DNA of 64,000 nt, from contig JAXLXE010000001.1 of the NCBI GenBank assembly GCA_046328115.1, positions 1,736,001-1,800,000 of the forward strand, given 5' to 3'. Every line of letters begins with the position of its first letter. The stretch's first letter is position 1. Of the stretch, positions 8,446 to 16,415 are shown piece after piece. A model generated the notes under the pieces. The model saw only the letters and a program-made list of their open reading frames with translations. It was not told the DNA's origin and made no database searches. The position numbers were made by a program, and so were the translations under genes. This stretch comes from JAXLXE01 sp046328115. GTDB taxonomy: Bacteria > Chloroflexota > UBA6077 > JACCZL01.

Positions 8446-9534
8446 CTAGACGTTGAACAGGATCTCGATGACATCGCCGTCCTGCACCAGGTACGTCTTT
8501 CCCTCCGAACGGAGCTGTCCACGCCGCCGCGCCTCAGCGAACGCCCCGGCCTCCAGGAGCTGATCCCAGCGGATCACCTCCGCACGGATGAAGCCGCGCG
8601 CCAGGTCCGAGTGGATGGTCCCCGCCGCGTCCACCGCGTTGCTCCCATCGCGAAGCGTCCAGGCGCGGCACTCATCTGGCCCCACAGTGAAGAAGGAGAT
8701 CAGCCGAGACAGGGCGTACGAGCGCTGGATGACACGGGACAATCCGGACTCGGTGAGGCCGTACGCCTCCATTAGCTCAGCGGCATCCTCCGGGCCAAGC
8801 TCGGACAGCTCCATCTCCAGCCGGCCGGCCAGGCTACCCACCGCGCAGTGTTCACGAACCGCGGCGGCCGCCCGGTCCACCAGCGCGTCCGCTTCCTCCC
8901 CTGGCTCGTCCACGTTCATCAGCACCAGCAGGGGTTTGCCGGTGAGGAATCCATATCCGCGGAGCTGCCGCTCCTCCGCGGCGCTGAGACCGAGCTCACG
9001 AATCGGCCGCTCAGAAGTCAGCGCCGCGTTCAGCCGCGTAAAGATCTCCAGCTCGGCCTCGCGCGCCGCGCGCTCCGCGGGCGTCCCCTTGGCCAGCTTG
9101 GCCTCCTTCTGCAGCCTATCCAGCCGTTTCTCCACAACGTCCAGATCCGCGATCATCAGCTCCGTCTGAACGGTGTCCATATCCGCCAGCGGCGTTGGAT
9201 CGCTGCCGTGCGTGGCAACGCTCCCGAACGCCCGCACCACCAGGAGTAGCATATCCGCGTTGCGCAGATGTGCCAGGAGGGCAGCGGAGCCCTCCTTACC
9301 GCTACCCTTCACGATTCCGGCCACGTCCACATACTGGACCTCGGCGGGCGTGAACTTCCTCGGTTGGAACAACTCAGCAAGGCGGTCGAGCCGTTCATCA
9401 GGCACCTTCACCACCGCCAGGTTGGGCTGGCTCGCCGCGGACGTGTAGCCACCCACCTCAGCCCGTGCCCGGGCCAGTGCGTTGAACACTGTCGTCTTGC
9501 CGGCCCCCGGCAGCCCCATGATGCCTATCTGCAC
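8446..9534 (-). CDS. ychF: Redox-regulated ATPase/GTPase YchF (Obg family, OLA1-like)
   Basis: 362 aa, the family length. A ribosome-associated P-loop NTPase; YchF/OLA1 proteins prefer ATP over GTP. Seen: P-loop GLPGAGKTT (residues 7-15) at the extreme N-terminus, switch II-like VDVAGIVKGSGKEG, the NVDEP motif replacing the classical NKxD specificity motif, and a C-terminal TGS domain ending GKTYLVQDGDVIEILFNV. The N-terminal position of the P-loop fixes the start. It is upstream of and in the same direction as the ABC-like gene, but 118 bases apart, and there is no sign of shared function. Confidence 0.95.
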   Translation of the reverse strand: MQIGIMGLPGAGKTTVFNALARARAEVGGYTSAASQPNLAVVKVPDERLDRLAELFQPRKFTPAEVQYVDVAGIVKGSGKEGSAALLAHLRNADMLLLVVRAFGSVATHGSDPTPLADMDTVQTELMIADLDVVEKRLDRLQKEAKLAKGTPAERAAREAELEIFTRLNAALTSERPIRELGLSAAEERQLRGYGFLTGKPLLVLMNVDEPGEEADALVDRAAAAVREHCAVGSLAGRLEMELSELGPEDAAELMEAYGLTESGLSRVIQRSYALSRLISFFTVGPDECRAWTLRDGSNAVDAAGTIHSDLARGFIRAEVIRWDQLLEAGAFAEARRRGQLRSEGKTYLVQDGDVIEILFNV

Positions 9535-9656
9535 GCTCGCTCCGCGCTCGACGCCGCTAACGCGTCGGCCACACGATTATTGGGAGACCGCTGGGTCCAC
9601 GGCCACCCTGGCGGCACCCGCGACGGAGCCCCTCGGAGACCACGGACGCCTCACTG

Positions 9657-10616
9657 ATGCCCGATGACCCCACGCCACGACGCGTAACGACCGCGGCACC
9701 CGCGGGCTCACACTCCTCCTGGGGACCAGGATGGGCACTTGGCGCGGCCGTGGGCTACGCGGCCACCAACGCGTGCCTCCGAGTAACGGCTCCGTCTGTT
9801 GATCCATTCGTCGGCGCCATGTTACGCACGGTCCCTAGCATGGTGTTAGCCGTGGCCTGGGCCGGACTAGCCGGGTACTGGCCGCGGCTGTGGCGGCGTC
9901 AGCCAGCGATCTTCCGTCCCCTCGCGATCGTCGCGATCCTCTACGGACTCACGGGGAACGCCAGCTTCCAGGTGGCGCTGGCCGCGGCTGGTCTGGCTAT
10001 CTCGGCTCCCGTAACCGCGGGAGGGAATCTCTGGGGCGGCGCCATCGCGGCCTGGCTGCTGATGGGCGAACGCATCACAGTGCGGTCGGGAGCCGGCCTG
10101 TGCCTGTTGTTGGCGGCCATCCCGCTGCTGACGTCGGGCGGCGCCGGCGGGCGCGGACCGATCTGGCTGGGCGTACTCATGGCGTTCATCTCAGGAGCGT
10201 CCTTTGGATCCGGCAATGCCGTCCTCAGGCGGGCCATTGTGCAACACGGGCTTACCCAGTCAGAAGCGCTGGCCACGCTCTCCGGTATCAGCATCACGAT
10301 CCTGCTGTCCATGGCGCTCGTCAGCGGTGGAACCGGCTCGTTCGAAACGCTCCGTCTCGAGACTGTGGCGTGGCTGCTGATCGCGGGAGTGCTCGGCGCA
10401 GGTGCCATCGCCAGCCTGTCCAAAGCGCTCTCCACCATGCCTGTCTCCCGCGTCACGTCCATCAGCACGCTCCAGACGGCCATCGCGGCATGTCTGGGTG
10501 TGGTTGTGTTCGAGGAGCCACTCACCTTCTGGCTGCTCGTTGGCGTGGCGCTCAGCGTGGCCGGCTCGCTCCTGGCGCAGCCGCGGATCTCCACGCGACG
10601 GAGAGACCTACGATAG
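9657..10616 (+). CDS. EamA/DMT-superfamily membrane transporter
   Basis: 319 aa with about ten hydrophobic segments in two repeats of five, the drug/metabolite transporter layout (YAATNACLRVTAP in helix 1; ISGASFGSGNAVLRRAI opening the second repeat; a C-terminal segment with VVFEEPLTFWLLVGVALSV, matching the family's VxxEP pattern). Members export amino acids, nucleosides or other metabolites; the substrate cannot be told. The first ~25 residues are polar and may be a tail or a start set too early. Divergent from ychF; convergent with the Flp pilin gene, with an inverted repeat between them. Confidence 0.82.
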   Translation: MPDDPTPRRVTTAAPAGSHSSWGPGWALGAAVGYAATNACLRVTAPSVDPFVGAMLRTVPSMVLAVAWAGLAGYWPRLWRRQPAIFRPLAIVAILYGLTGNASFQVALAAAGLAISAPVTAGGNLWGGAIAAWLLMGERITVRSGAGLCLLLAAIPLLTSGGAGGRGPIWLGVLMAFISGASFGSGNAVLRRAIVQHGLTQSEALATLSGISITILLSMALVSGGTGSFETLRLETVAWLLIAGVLGAGAIASLSKALSTMPVSRVTSISTLQTAIAACLGVVVFEEPLTFWLLVGVALSVAGSLLAQPRISTRRRDLR

Positions 10617-10631
10617 TGCCGGACAAGCGAA

Positions 10632-10660
10632 ACGCCCCGTGCATCATGAGCACGGGGCGT
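10632..10660. terminator. Inverted repeat between convergent genes, probable bidirectional terminator
   Basis: A perfect 10-bp stem (10632-10641 with 10651-10660) and a 9-base loop between the ends of the EamA gene and the Flp pilin gene. Neither side has a good T-run, so termination efficiency is uncertain. Confidence 0.6.
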
Positions 10661-10702
10661 CCTGGTCGCGTCGGATGGCCGCCGCCGGGGCGGCCCGCCG
10701 GA

Positions 10703-10879
10703 CTACAGCGCGGCGTTCGCCTGCGAAAACACGCTGGAGACGCTGGTACCCAGCGTGCCCAGGATCACGATGGCGACCACCGAGACGAGCACCAGGATCA
10801 GGGCGTACTCAACCATACCCTGAGCCTTCTCGCGGTCAGCGGCGAGCGCGCGGATCCACTCTACAATCGACTGCACCAT
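10703..10879 (-). CDS. Flp-family type IVb pilin
   Basis: 58 aa from the ATG at 10879, chosen because AAGGGG lies about eight bases upstream; the frame is open to 10918. The sequence has a short charged leader, then AQGMVEYALIL and a 20-residue hydrophobic helix, the class III prepilin pattern in which a prepilin peptidase cuts so that Glu is at +5 and Tyr at +6. The usual Gly at -1 (GQGLVEY) is Ala19 here. Flp subunits assemble into Tad pili for adhesion. No tadA, cpaB or prepilin peptidase gene is in the window, so this is an orphan pilin copy. Confidence 0.85.
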   Translation of the reverse strand: MVQSIVEWIRALAADREKAQGMVEYALILVLVSVVAIVILGTLGTSVSSVFSQANAAL

Positions 10880-11109
10880 CGGCCTATCCCCTTCCGATCC
10901 CCGCGAAACGGACGACATCGCCGGTCCGCTGAGTAAGCCAGGCGCTTGATGAGTTCTGCGTTTGACGGATGATTTCCTGGCTTCATCAGGCTCAACGGGA
11001 CTCGGTGCATGGAAGTGACAGGGAAGGGAGACGCGATGCGTCAGACAGCCGAAAACGGTACAGTTGGGTCAGCCTAGATGGCGGCAACGCCCGCCATGCT
11101 GTCGATGGG

Positions 11110-11182
11110 CGCCCCCGGCAGGACTCGAACCCGCGACCCGCTGCTTAGAAGGCAGCCGCTCTATCCGCTGAGCTACGGGGGC
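11110..11182 (-). tRNA. trnR: tRNA-Arg, anticodon TCT
   Basis: A 73-base cloverleaf reads on the minus strand: 7-bp acceptor (GCCCCCG with CGGGGGC), D arm GCTC/GAGC, anticodon stem GCTGC/GCAGC with loop CTTCTAA giving anticodon TCT, T arm GCGGG/CCTGC with TTCGAGT loop, discriminator G. It reads AGA (and AGG by wobble) arginine codons. CCA is not exactly encoded (CCCA follows). A consensus TATAAT lies about ten bases before the 5' end, at the border of a tandem repeat. Confidence 0.95.
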
Positions 11183-11191
11183 ATCGCCAAC

Positions 11192-11197
11192 ATTATA
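11192..11197 (-). promoter_or_regulatory. -10 element of the tRNA-Arg promoter
   Basis: Perfect TATAAT on the minus strand, placing transcription start a few bases before the tRNA 5' end at 11182. No TTGACA-like -35 is seen at 16-18 bases; that position falls inside the 16-bp tandem repeats. Confidence 0.7.
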
Positions 11198-11258
11198 GGC
11201 AGCGCTCCAGATAGGCAGCGCGCCAGATAGGCAGCGCGCCAGATAGGCAGCGCGCCAC
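11195..11258. repeat. Four tandem copies of a 16-bp unit upstream of tRNA-Arg
   Basis: Units at 11195-11210, 11211-11226, 11227-11242 and 11243-11258; plus-strand unit ATAGGCAGCGCGCCAG, with only one or two substitutions between copies. On the minus strand each copy carries CCTAT, and the copy next to the tRNA runs on into the real TATAAT. It occupies the space between the mutase stop (11273) and the tRNA. Confidence 0.9.
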
Positions 11259-11272
11259 CGGTGCTCGCTCCG

Positions 11273-12925
11273 TCAGATCACATGGTGCTCGGCGGCCTCG
11301 CCGAACACGCCCCGTAGCGCATCCGCGATCTCGCCCAGCGTACACAGCGCCTCAACACAGCTCACGATGCGCGGCATCGTGTTCTCTGTGCCCACCGCCG
11401 CCTCGCGAAGCGCCGCCAGTGCCGCGGCCGCGGCTGGACCATCACGGCGAGATTTCAGCTCGCGGATTCGCCGAGTCTGCCGCTCGCGCACGGACGGGTC
11501 CACGCGGAGCAATGGCGGAGCCACGCCGGTCTCGTCCTCAACGAACTCGTTCACCCCGACGATCACCCGATCGCGCGACTCCACCTCGCGCTGGAACCGG
11601 TAGGCGCTCTCCTGGATCTCCGCCTGTAGGAACCCTCGCTCGATCGCGCGCACGGCGCCACCAAGCTCGTCAATCCGCTCGATGTACTCCCAGGCCGCGG
11701 CCTCCACCCGGTCCGTCAGCGTCTCGACGAAGTAGGAGCCCGCCAGCGGATCTACCACATCTGCCACACCGCACTCATGGGCCAGCACCTGCTGCGTTCG
11801 AAGCGCCAGGCGCGCCGACTCCTCGGTGGGCAGCGCCAGCGCCTCGTCCCGCGCGTTGGTGTGCAGCGACTGCGTTCCACCCAGCACCGCCGCCAGCGCC
11901 TGGATCGCGACGCGCACCACGTTGTTGTCAATCTGCTGAGCCTGGAGGCTCACGCCGGCGGTCTGCGTGTGGAATCGCAGCATCCAAGAGCGGGGGTTCC
12001 TGGCACCGAAGCGCTCCCGCATGATCTGGGCCCACATCCGCCGCGCGGCCCGAAACTTGGCCACTTCCTCAAAGAGTCCATTGTGGCTATCGAAGAAGAA
12101 GCCCAGCCGACCGGCGAACGCATCTACATCAAGGCCTGCATCCACGGCCGCCTGCGTATAGGCAATGGCGTTTGCGAGGGTGAACGCAAGCTCCTGCACA
12201 GCGGTAGCGCCCGCCTCGCGCATGTGGTAGCCGGACACATTGATGAAGTTCCAGTTTGGAAGCTCCGCCGTACAGTAAGCGAACGTGTCCGTGACCAGGC
12301 GCATTGAGGGTCCGGGCGGGAAAATGTACGTCCCGCGAGCGATGTACTCCTTCAGAATGTCATTCTGGATCGTCCCGTTGATTGCGGCCGATGGCACGCC
12401 CTGGCGCCGGGCCACCGCAACGTAGAGCGCCAGAAGTATCGGTGCCGTCGCATTGATCGTCATCGACGTGCTCACACGATCCAGCGGGATGCCCTGGAAG
12501 AGCCGCTCCATGTCCTCCACCGAGTCGATGGCCACCCCCACCTTCCCCACTTCGCCCTCTACGAAGGGGTTGTCGGAGTCGTAGCCCATCTGGGTGGGCA
12601 GGTCGAATGCAACGGAGAGGCCCGTCTGGCCCCTATCCAAAAGGTACCGGTAGCGCGCGTTGGATTCCTCTGCGGAGGCGTAGCCCGCGTACTGCCGCAT
12701 AGTCCACAGACGGCCACGGTACATAGTGGCCTGGACCCCACGGGTGTAGGGGTACTCGCCTGGATACCCCAGCCGTTCCTGGGGATCCCATCCTCCCAGA
12801 TCCTCGTGCGAGTACAGGTCCTCGATAGGAATCTGGGAGGATGTTTCGTACCGACCCCGGCGCCCACCGCCGCGCTTCGAGCGCTCCAGTGTGGAGTCGC
12901 GCCACTCGGACCTGCTTCGGCTCAT
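11273..12925 (-). CDS. mcmA1: Methylmalonyl-CoA mutase, catalytic (large/alpha) subunit without B12 domain
   Basis: 550 aa. It isomerises (R)-methylmalonyl-CoA to succinyl-CoA with adenosylcobalamin. Seen: the TIM-barrel substrate domain with TMRQYAGYASAEESN, GLSVAFDLPTQMGYDSD, INGTIQNDILKEYIARGTY and SGYHMREAGA. Two specificity residues known from the Propionibacterium enzyme (Tyr89, Arg207) are conserved as Tyr79 and Arg197, which favours methylmalonyl-CoA over isobutyryl-CoA (Phe/Gln) or 2-hydroxyisobutyryl-CoA (Ile/Asp) mutases. The sequence ends after the barrel, so the cobalamin-binding DxHxxG domain must be a separate gene not seen here. Acyl-CoA carboxylase genes lie 1.4 kb upstream on the same strand. 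Confidence 0.9.
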   Translation of the reverse strand: MSRSRSEWRDSTLERSKRGGGRRGRYETSSQIPIEDLYSHEDLGGWDPQERLGYPGEYPYTRGVQATMYRGRLWTMRQYAGYASAEESNARYRYLLDRGQTGLSVAFDLPTQMGYDSDNPFVEGEVGKVGVAIDSVEDMERLFQGIPLDRVSTSMTINATAPILLALYVAVARRQGVPSAAINGTIQNDILKEYIARGTYIFPPGPSMRLVTDTFAYCTAELPNWNFINVSGYHMREAGATAVQELAFTLANAIAYTQAAVDAGLDVDAFAGRLGFFFDSHNGLFEEVAKFRAARRMWAQIMRERFGARNPRSWMLRFHTQTAGVSLQAQQIDNNVVRVAIQALAAVLGGTQSLHTNARDEALALPTEESARLALRTQQVLAHECGVADVVDPLAGSYFVETLTDRVEAAAWEYIERIDELGGAVRAIERGFLQAEIQESAYRFQREVESRDRVIVGVNEFVEDETGVAPPLLRVDPSVRERQTRRIRELKSRRDGPAAAAALAALREAAVGTENTMPRIVSCVEALCTLGEIADALRGVFGEAAEHHVI

Positions 12926-12977
12926 GTACCGTGGTGCCTCACTGACCTCGTCTCAGACGAGGAACGCCAAGCGGCCG

Positions 12978-14210
12978 CTACGGATGCGCTCGGCGCAGCG
13001 CGCGCCACAAGAGGTACATCCCATCGAACACGGCTCGCCGCTTGAACTCCAGCCGCGTGGTAGACCAGTGCGTGCTGGTCACGTGGGTATTGCCTAGCAG
13101 GTCCAGAGCGATGTGGGCGGTTCCCACGGGCTTGCCTTCAACGTCGCTCGGGCCGGCCACGCCGGTGATGCCGATGCCGGCCGACGCGCCGGTGGCCGCG
13201 CGCGCCGCGCGCGCCATGGCCAGCGAGGTCTCCTCTGAGACGGTGCCGTGCTGGTCCACCACCGCGCGCGGTACCCCTGAGTGCACCTTGAGATCCGCGG
13301 AATACGCCACAACTCCGCCCAGGAACCAGTCCGAGCTGCCCGGCGTATCCGTGAAGTAGCTGGCCAGCAGCCCGCCTGAAGCAGACTCCATGGTGGCCAC
13401 GGTGAGCTTCTCTTGCAGCAGGAGCCGGCCGATGGCGCCGGCCAGCGTCTCATCGTCTATCCCGTAGACGTAGTCGCCGATCAGGTCGCGGACGCGCGTC
13501 TCGAACGTGGCGATCATCCCGTCAGCCTCGCCGCGGGTTCCCGCCTTGGCCGCGATCCGGAGGTGCACCCCGTCTTGCTTGGCGTAAGTCGCCAGGGTCG
13601 GATTGGGCGAGTTGATCAGATCCTGAACGATTTCCGCCGCGTTGGACTCGCCCTGGCCAATCACCTTGAGCACCCTGGTGACCAGCACCCCGCCGCCGCC
13701 CATCCCCAGACGTGGCGCCACCTGCTCTTCCCACATCTTCCGCATCTCGTGCGGGACGCCGGGCATGCAGGCGATCTTCTTGCCCCGCGCCTCAACCCAC
13801 CAGCCCGGCGCGGTCCCAATGGGATTGTCCACGGCGATGGCGGATGGGATCAACGTCGCCTGCTTGATGTTCATGGCCGGCATTGGGCGGTTCCGTCGAG
13901 CGTACCAGCCCTCCAGCGTCGCCTTGAGCTCGGGCACCACTTCCATCTTCTCGCCCAGGGCCTCGGCAATCGCCTCGCGGGTGAGGTCATCCTCAGTTGG
14001 TCCGAGGCCACCGGTCATGATGACCACGTCCGAGCGATCCAGCGCCTGGTTGACCAGGCCGGACAGCCGCCCAAGATTGTCGCCCACGTGGGAGACGTAG
14101 AAGAGATCGATGCCCAGTCCCGTCAGTTGTTGGGCAAGGTACTGTGAGTTGGTGTCCAGGATCTCCCCGAGCAGGAGCTCGGTGCCCACGGCGATGATCT
14201 CTGCCTTCAT
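12978..14210 (-). CDS. cinA: CinA-like protein: MoaB-like domain plus nicotinamide-nucleotide amidase
   Basis: 410 aa from the ATG at 14210 (MKAEIIAVGTELLLGEI, the family N-terminus); the frame is open to 14264. The N-terminal COG1058 domain shows GDNLGRL and MTGGLGPTEDDLT, typical of molybdopterin-binding-like folds acting as ADP-ribose/NMN pyrophosphatase. The C-terminal domain (about 255-405, with ESASGGLLASYFTDTPGSS and GITGVAGP) is the PncC amidase that recycles NMN to nicotinate mononucleotide. It lies between the biotin carrier gene and the mutase gene on the same strand, with gaps of 94 and 52 bases. Confidence 0.93.
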   Translation of the reverse strand: MKAEIIAVGTELLLGEILDTNSQYLAQQLTGLGIDLFYVSHVGDNLGRLSGLVNQALDRSDVVIMTGGLGPTEDDLTREAIAEALGEKMEVVPELKATLEGWYARRNRPMPAMNIKQATLIPSAIAVDNPIGTAPGWWVEARGKKIACMPGVPHEMRKMWEEQVAPRLGMGGGGVLVTRVLKVIGQGESNAAEIVQDLINSPNPTLATYAKQDGVHLRIAAKAGTRGEADGMIATFETRVRDLIGDYVYGIDDETLAGAIGRLLLQEKLTVATMESASGGLLASYFTDTPGSSDWFLGGVVAYSADLKVHSGVPRAVVDQHGTVSEETSLAMARAARAATGASAGIGITGVAGPSDVEGKPVGTAHIALDLLGNTHVTSTHWSTTRLEFKRRAVFDGMYLLWRALRRAHP

Positions 14211-14304
14211 GCGCATCCCGTCCGCGGCCGCGCTTCTGGCCAGCGGCCGCGCGCACCGCCCCATCCTGTGCCGACCTGGCGGAAGCCCCGACCGGCGGTG
14301 TGGC

Positions 14305-14850
14305 CTATTCTAGCGTGACGAGCGCCTGCCCCTGCTCCACGGTCTGCCCGGGCTGTACGTTGACGCCGCGCACGGTCCCGCCATGCGACGCCGTAAGCTC
14401 GTTCTCCATCTTCATGGCCTGCAGGACCACCAGCCGGGCGCCCCGCTCAACTACCTGGCCCACCTCCACGCTCACGCGAACCACCAGACCCGGCATCGGC
14501 GCTTTCACCGTCTCGCCCGCCCCGCCCGGACGAGCCGCGCGGCTAGCAGCGGCCAGTCGGGCGGCCCGCTCATCCTGAACGCTCACCTCGTGGGCCCGCC
14601 CATCCACCACCACGGTGTGGCGGTCCCCCTCTCCGCGGACCAGCGCGCGCAGAATCCGCCGCCCAACGCGCGCGCTGATCTCCGTGGCGCCATGCCCTCC
14701 CAACACCTCTATGGGCAAGCGCTCACCGTCATTCACGCGCACAAACGTGCCGCTCGCGTCCTCAACCACCTCGATCGCGTGCTCCGCCCCACCCACGGTC
14801 ACAAGGTAGCGACTCGTGCGAGCGGTGGCGCCACCCGTGCCCTGCCCCAT
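14305..14850 (-). CDS. Biotin carboxyl carrier protein of an acyl-CoA carboxylase
   Basis: 181 aa. The C-terminal 70 residues form a biotinyl domain with APMPGLVVRV, the biotinylated Lys147 in LQAMKMENEL, and the closing turn VEQGQALVTLE. Residues 1-110 resemble the linker/BT-like region found between biotin carboxylase and carrier domains in single-chain propionyl-CoA carboxylase alpha subunits, so this looks like the detached C-terminal half of such an enzyme. Its ATG shares one base with the stop of the upstream biotin carboxylase (TGATG at 14850), so the two are translationally coupled and probably made 1:1. Confidence 0.92.
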   Translation of the reverse strand: MGQGTGGATARTSRYLVTVGGAEHAIEVVEDASGTFVRVNDGERLPIEVLGGHGATEISARVGRRILRALVRGEGDRHTVVVDGRAHEVSVQDERAARLAAASRAARPGGAGETVKAPMPGLVVRVSVEVGQVVERGARLVVLQAMKMENELTASHGGTVRGVNVQPGQTVEQGQALVTLE

Positions 14851-16364
14851 CAGCCCACCCGCATGCCGGCGCGCCGTCCCAACGCCACCCAGTCTGAGCG
14901 GTTGCCAGCCTCGCGCTCCACAATGCTCGGCCGCGCCCTCGCCCCGTGGTGGGCCAGCACCGCCATCACGGCCGCGTCCAGGCTACCCGCGTCGCCGTCC
15001 AGCGCATCGGCAGACCAGTACCGATCGATGAATCCGGTGTCCATGTCACCCGCGATAAACGCCGGGTGCTCCATGAGCCAGCGGTGGAAAGGGATCGTGG
15101 TGGCCACGCCCAGGATCAGGTATTCGCCCAGCGCTCGACGCATCCGCTGGATCGCCGCGCGGCGGTCAGGTGCCCAGACGATCAACTTGGCCAGCAGCGG
15201 GTCGTAGTGCAACGACACCTCCATGCTCGCCACGAGAGCGCCGTCCAGCCGCACGCCCGGTCCGTTGGGCTCGCGCACCGCCGCGACCGTGCCGATGGCC
15301 GGAAAGAAGCGGTTGAGCGGATCCTCCGCCGAGACCCGGCACTCAATGGCGTGGCCCCGCTGCACCACGTCCGCCTGGGCTAGACTGAGCCGCTCGCCGG
15401 CCGCGATCGCAAGCTGTTCGCGCACCAGGTCCAGGCCGGTCACCATCTCCGTCACGGGGTGCTCAACCTGGAGCCTGGCGTTCACCTCCAGGAAATAGAA
15501 GCTGCCGTCCTGATCCAGGAGGAACTCGCACGTTCCGGCGTTCGTATACCCCACGGTCCTGGCCGCTGTGACGGCGACCGCGCCCATCCGTTCGCGCAGC
15601 GCGGCGTCAACGACCGGCGATGGTGACTCCTCCACAAGTTTCTGGTGCCTGCGCTGGATGCTGCATTCACGCTCGCCCAGGTGGATCACGTTGCCGTGCG
15701 TGTCCGCCAGGATCTGGATCTCCACGTGTCGGGGACGCCGCACGAGGCGCTCGATGTAGAGCGACGCGTCGCCAAAGCTCGCCAGCGCCTCGCTGGACGC
15801 CTGTTCGAACCCGGACTCTAGATCCTCAGGACGTTCGATGGCCCGCATACCCTTGCCGCCCCCACCCGAGACCGCCTTCAACGCCAGGGGAAAGCCGATT
15901 TCTGCCGCCACTCGCAACGCGTCGGCGGCGCTGGCTACGGGCTCGATGGTGCCCGGAACCACCGGTACGCCCGCCGCCTGCATCGTTGCTCGGGCCGCTG
16001 TCTTGCTCCCCAGCGCCCGCATCGCCGACGGTGGGGGGCCCACAAAGGTCAGCCCGGCGCCCGCGCAGGCATCCGCGAAGTCCGCGTTCTCAGCCACGAA
16101 ACCGTAGCCCGGGTGCACCGCCTCCGCGCCGGTGAGCCGAGCCGCGCCGATCAGCAGGTCGGAGCGCAGGTAGCTCTCCGCCGCGGTCACGCCGCCAAGC
16201 GGGACCGCCTCGTCTACGTGCTGCAGGTGGGGTGCCGCGCGGTCGGCGTCGCTGTAGACCCCCACGCTGGAGATGCCCAGCTCGCGGCACGCGCGGGCCA
16301 CGCGTATGGCGATCTCGCCCCGATTGGCGATCAGGAGCTTACGGAACAACCGAGCCAACCCCAC
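14850..16364 (-). CDS. accC: Biotin carboxylase subunit of acyl-CoA (propionyl/acetyl-CoA) carboxylase
   Basis: 504 aa. It carboxylates biotin on the carrier using ATP and bicarbonate. Seen: FRKLLIANRGEIAIRVARAC at the N-terminus, ATP-grasp glycine loop SGGGGKGMR, ERECSIQRRHQK, and the catalytic NARLQVEHPVTE. It sits between the carboxyltransferase gene (51 bases upstream) and the carrier gene (1-base overlap), giving a split three-protein carboxylase. The C-terminus extends about 40 residues beyond the core biotin carboxylase domain without recognised motifs. A second, fused carboxylase lies at 51769. Confidence 0.93.
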   Translation of the reverse strand: MGLARLFRKLLIANRGEIAIRVARACRELGISSVGVYSDADRAAPHLQHVDEAVPLGGVTAAESYLRSDLLIGAARLTGAEAVHPGYGFVAENADFADACAGAGLTFVGPPPSAMRALGSKTAARATMQAAGVPVVPGTIEPVASAADALRVAAEIGFPLALKAVSGGGGKGMRAIERPEDLESGFEQASSEALASFGDASLYIERLVRRPRHVEIQILADTHGNVIHLGERECSIQRRHQKLVEESPSPVVDAALRERMGAVAVTAARTVGYTNAGTCEFLLDQDGSFYFLEVNARLQVEHPVTEMVTGLDLVREQLAIAAGERLSLAQADVVQRGHAIECRVSAEDPLNRFFPAIGTVAAVREPNGPGVRLDGALVASMEVSLHYDPLLAKLIVWAPDRRAAIQRMRRALGEYLILGVATTIPFHRWLMEHPAFIAGDMDTGFIDRYWSADALDGDAGSLDAAVMAVLAHHGARARPSIVEREAGNRSDWVALGRRAGMRVG

Positions 16365-16415
16365 ACGAGGCGGCAGCGGACGGCCGACGACCCATTCGAT
16401 AGCCTTCGCGGTGGT

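Noticed and set aside
9890..10936. 348-codon plus-strand frame over the EamA gene
   Set aside because: Out-of-frame shadow of EamA; the protein has no hydrophobic helices or recognisable motif.
11195..11258. Tandem repeats as a CRISPR array
   Set aside because: Units are contiguous 16-mers without spacers, and no cas genes occur.
12926..12977. Cobalamin riboswitch before the mutase gene
   Set aside because: The gap to the next gene is only 52 bases, too short for a B12 riboswitch.
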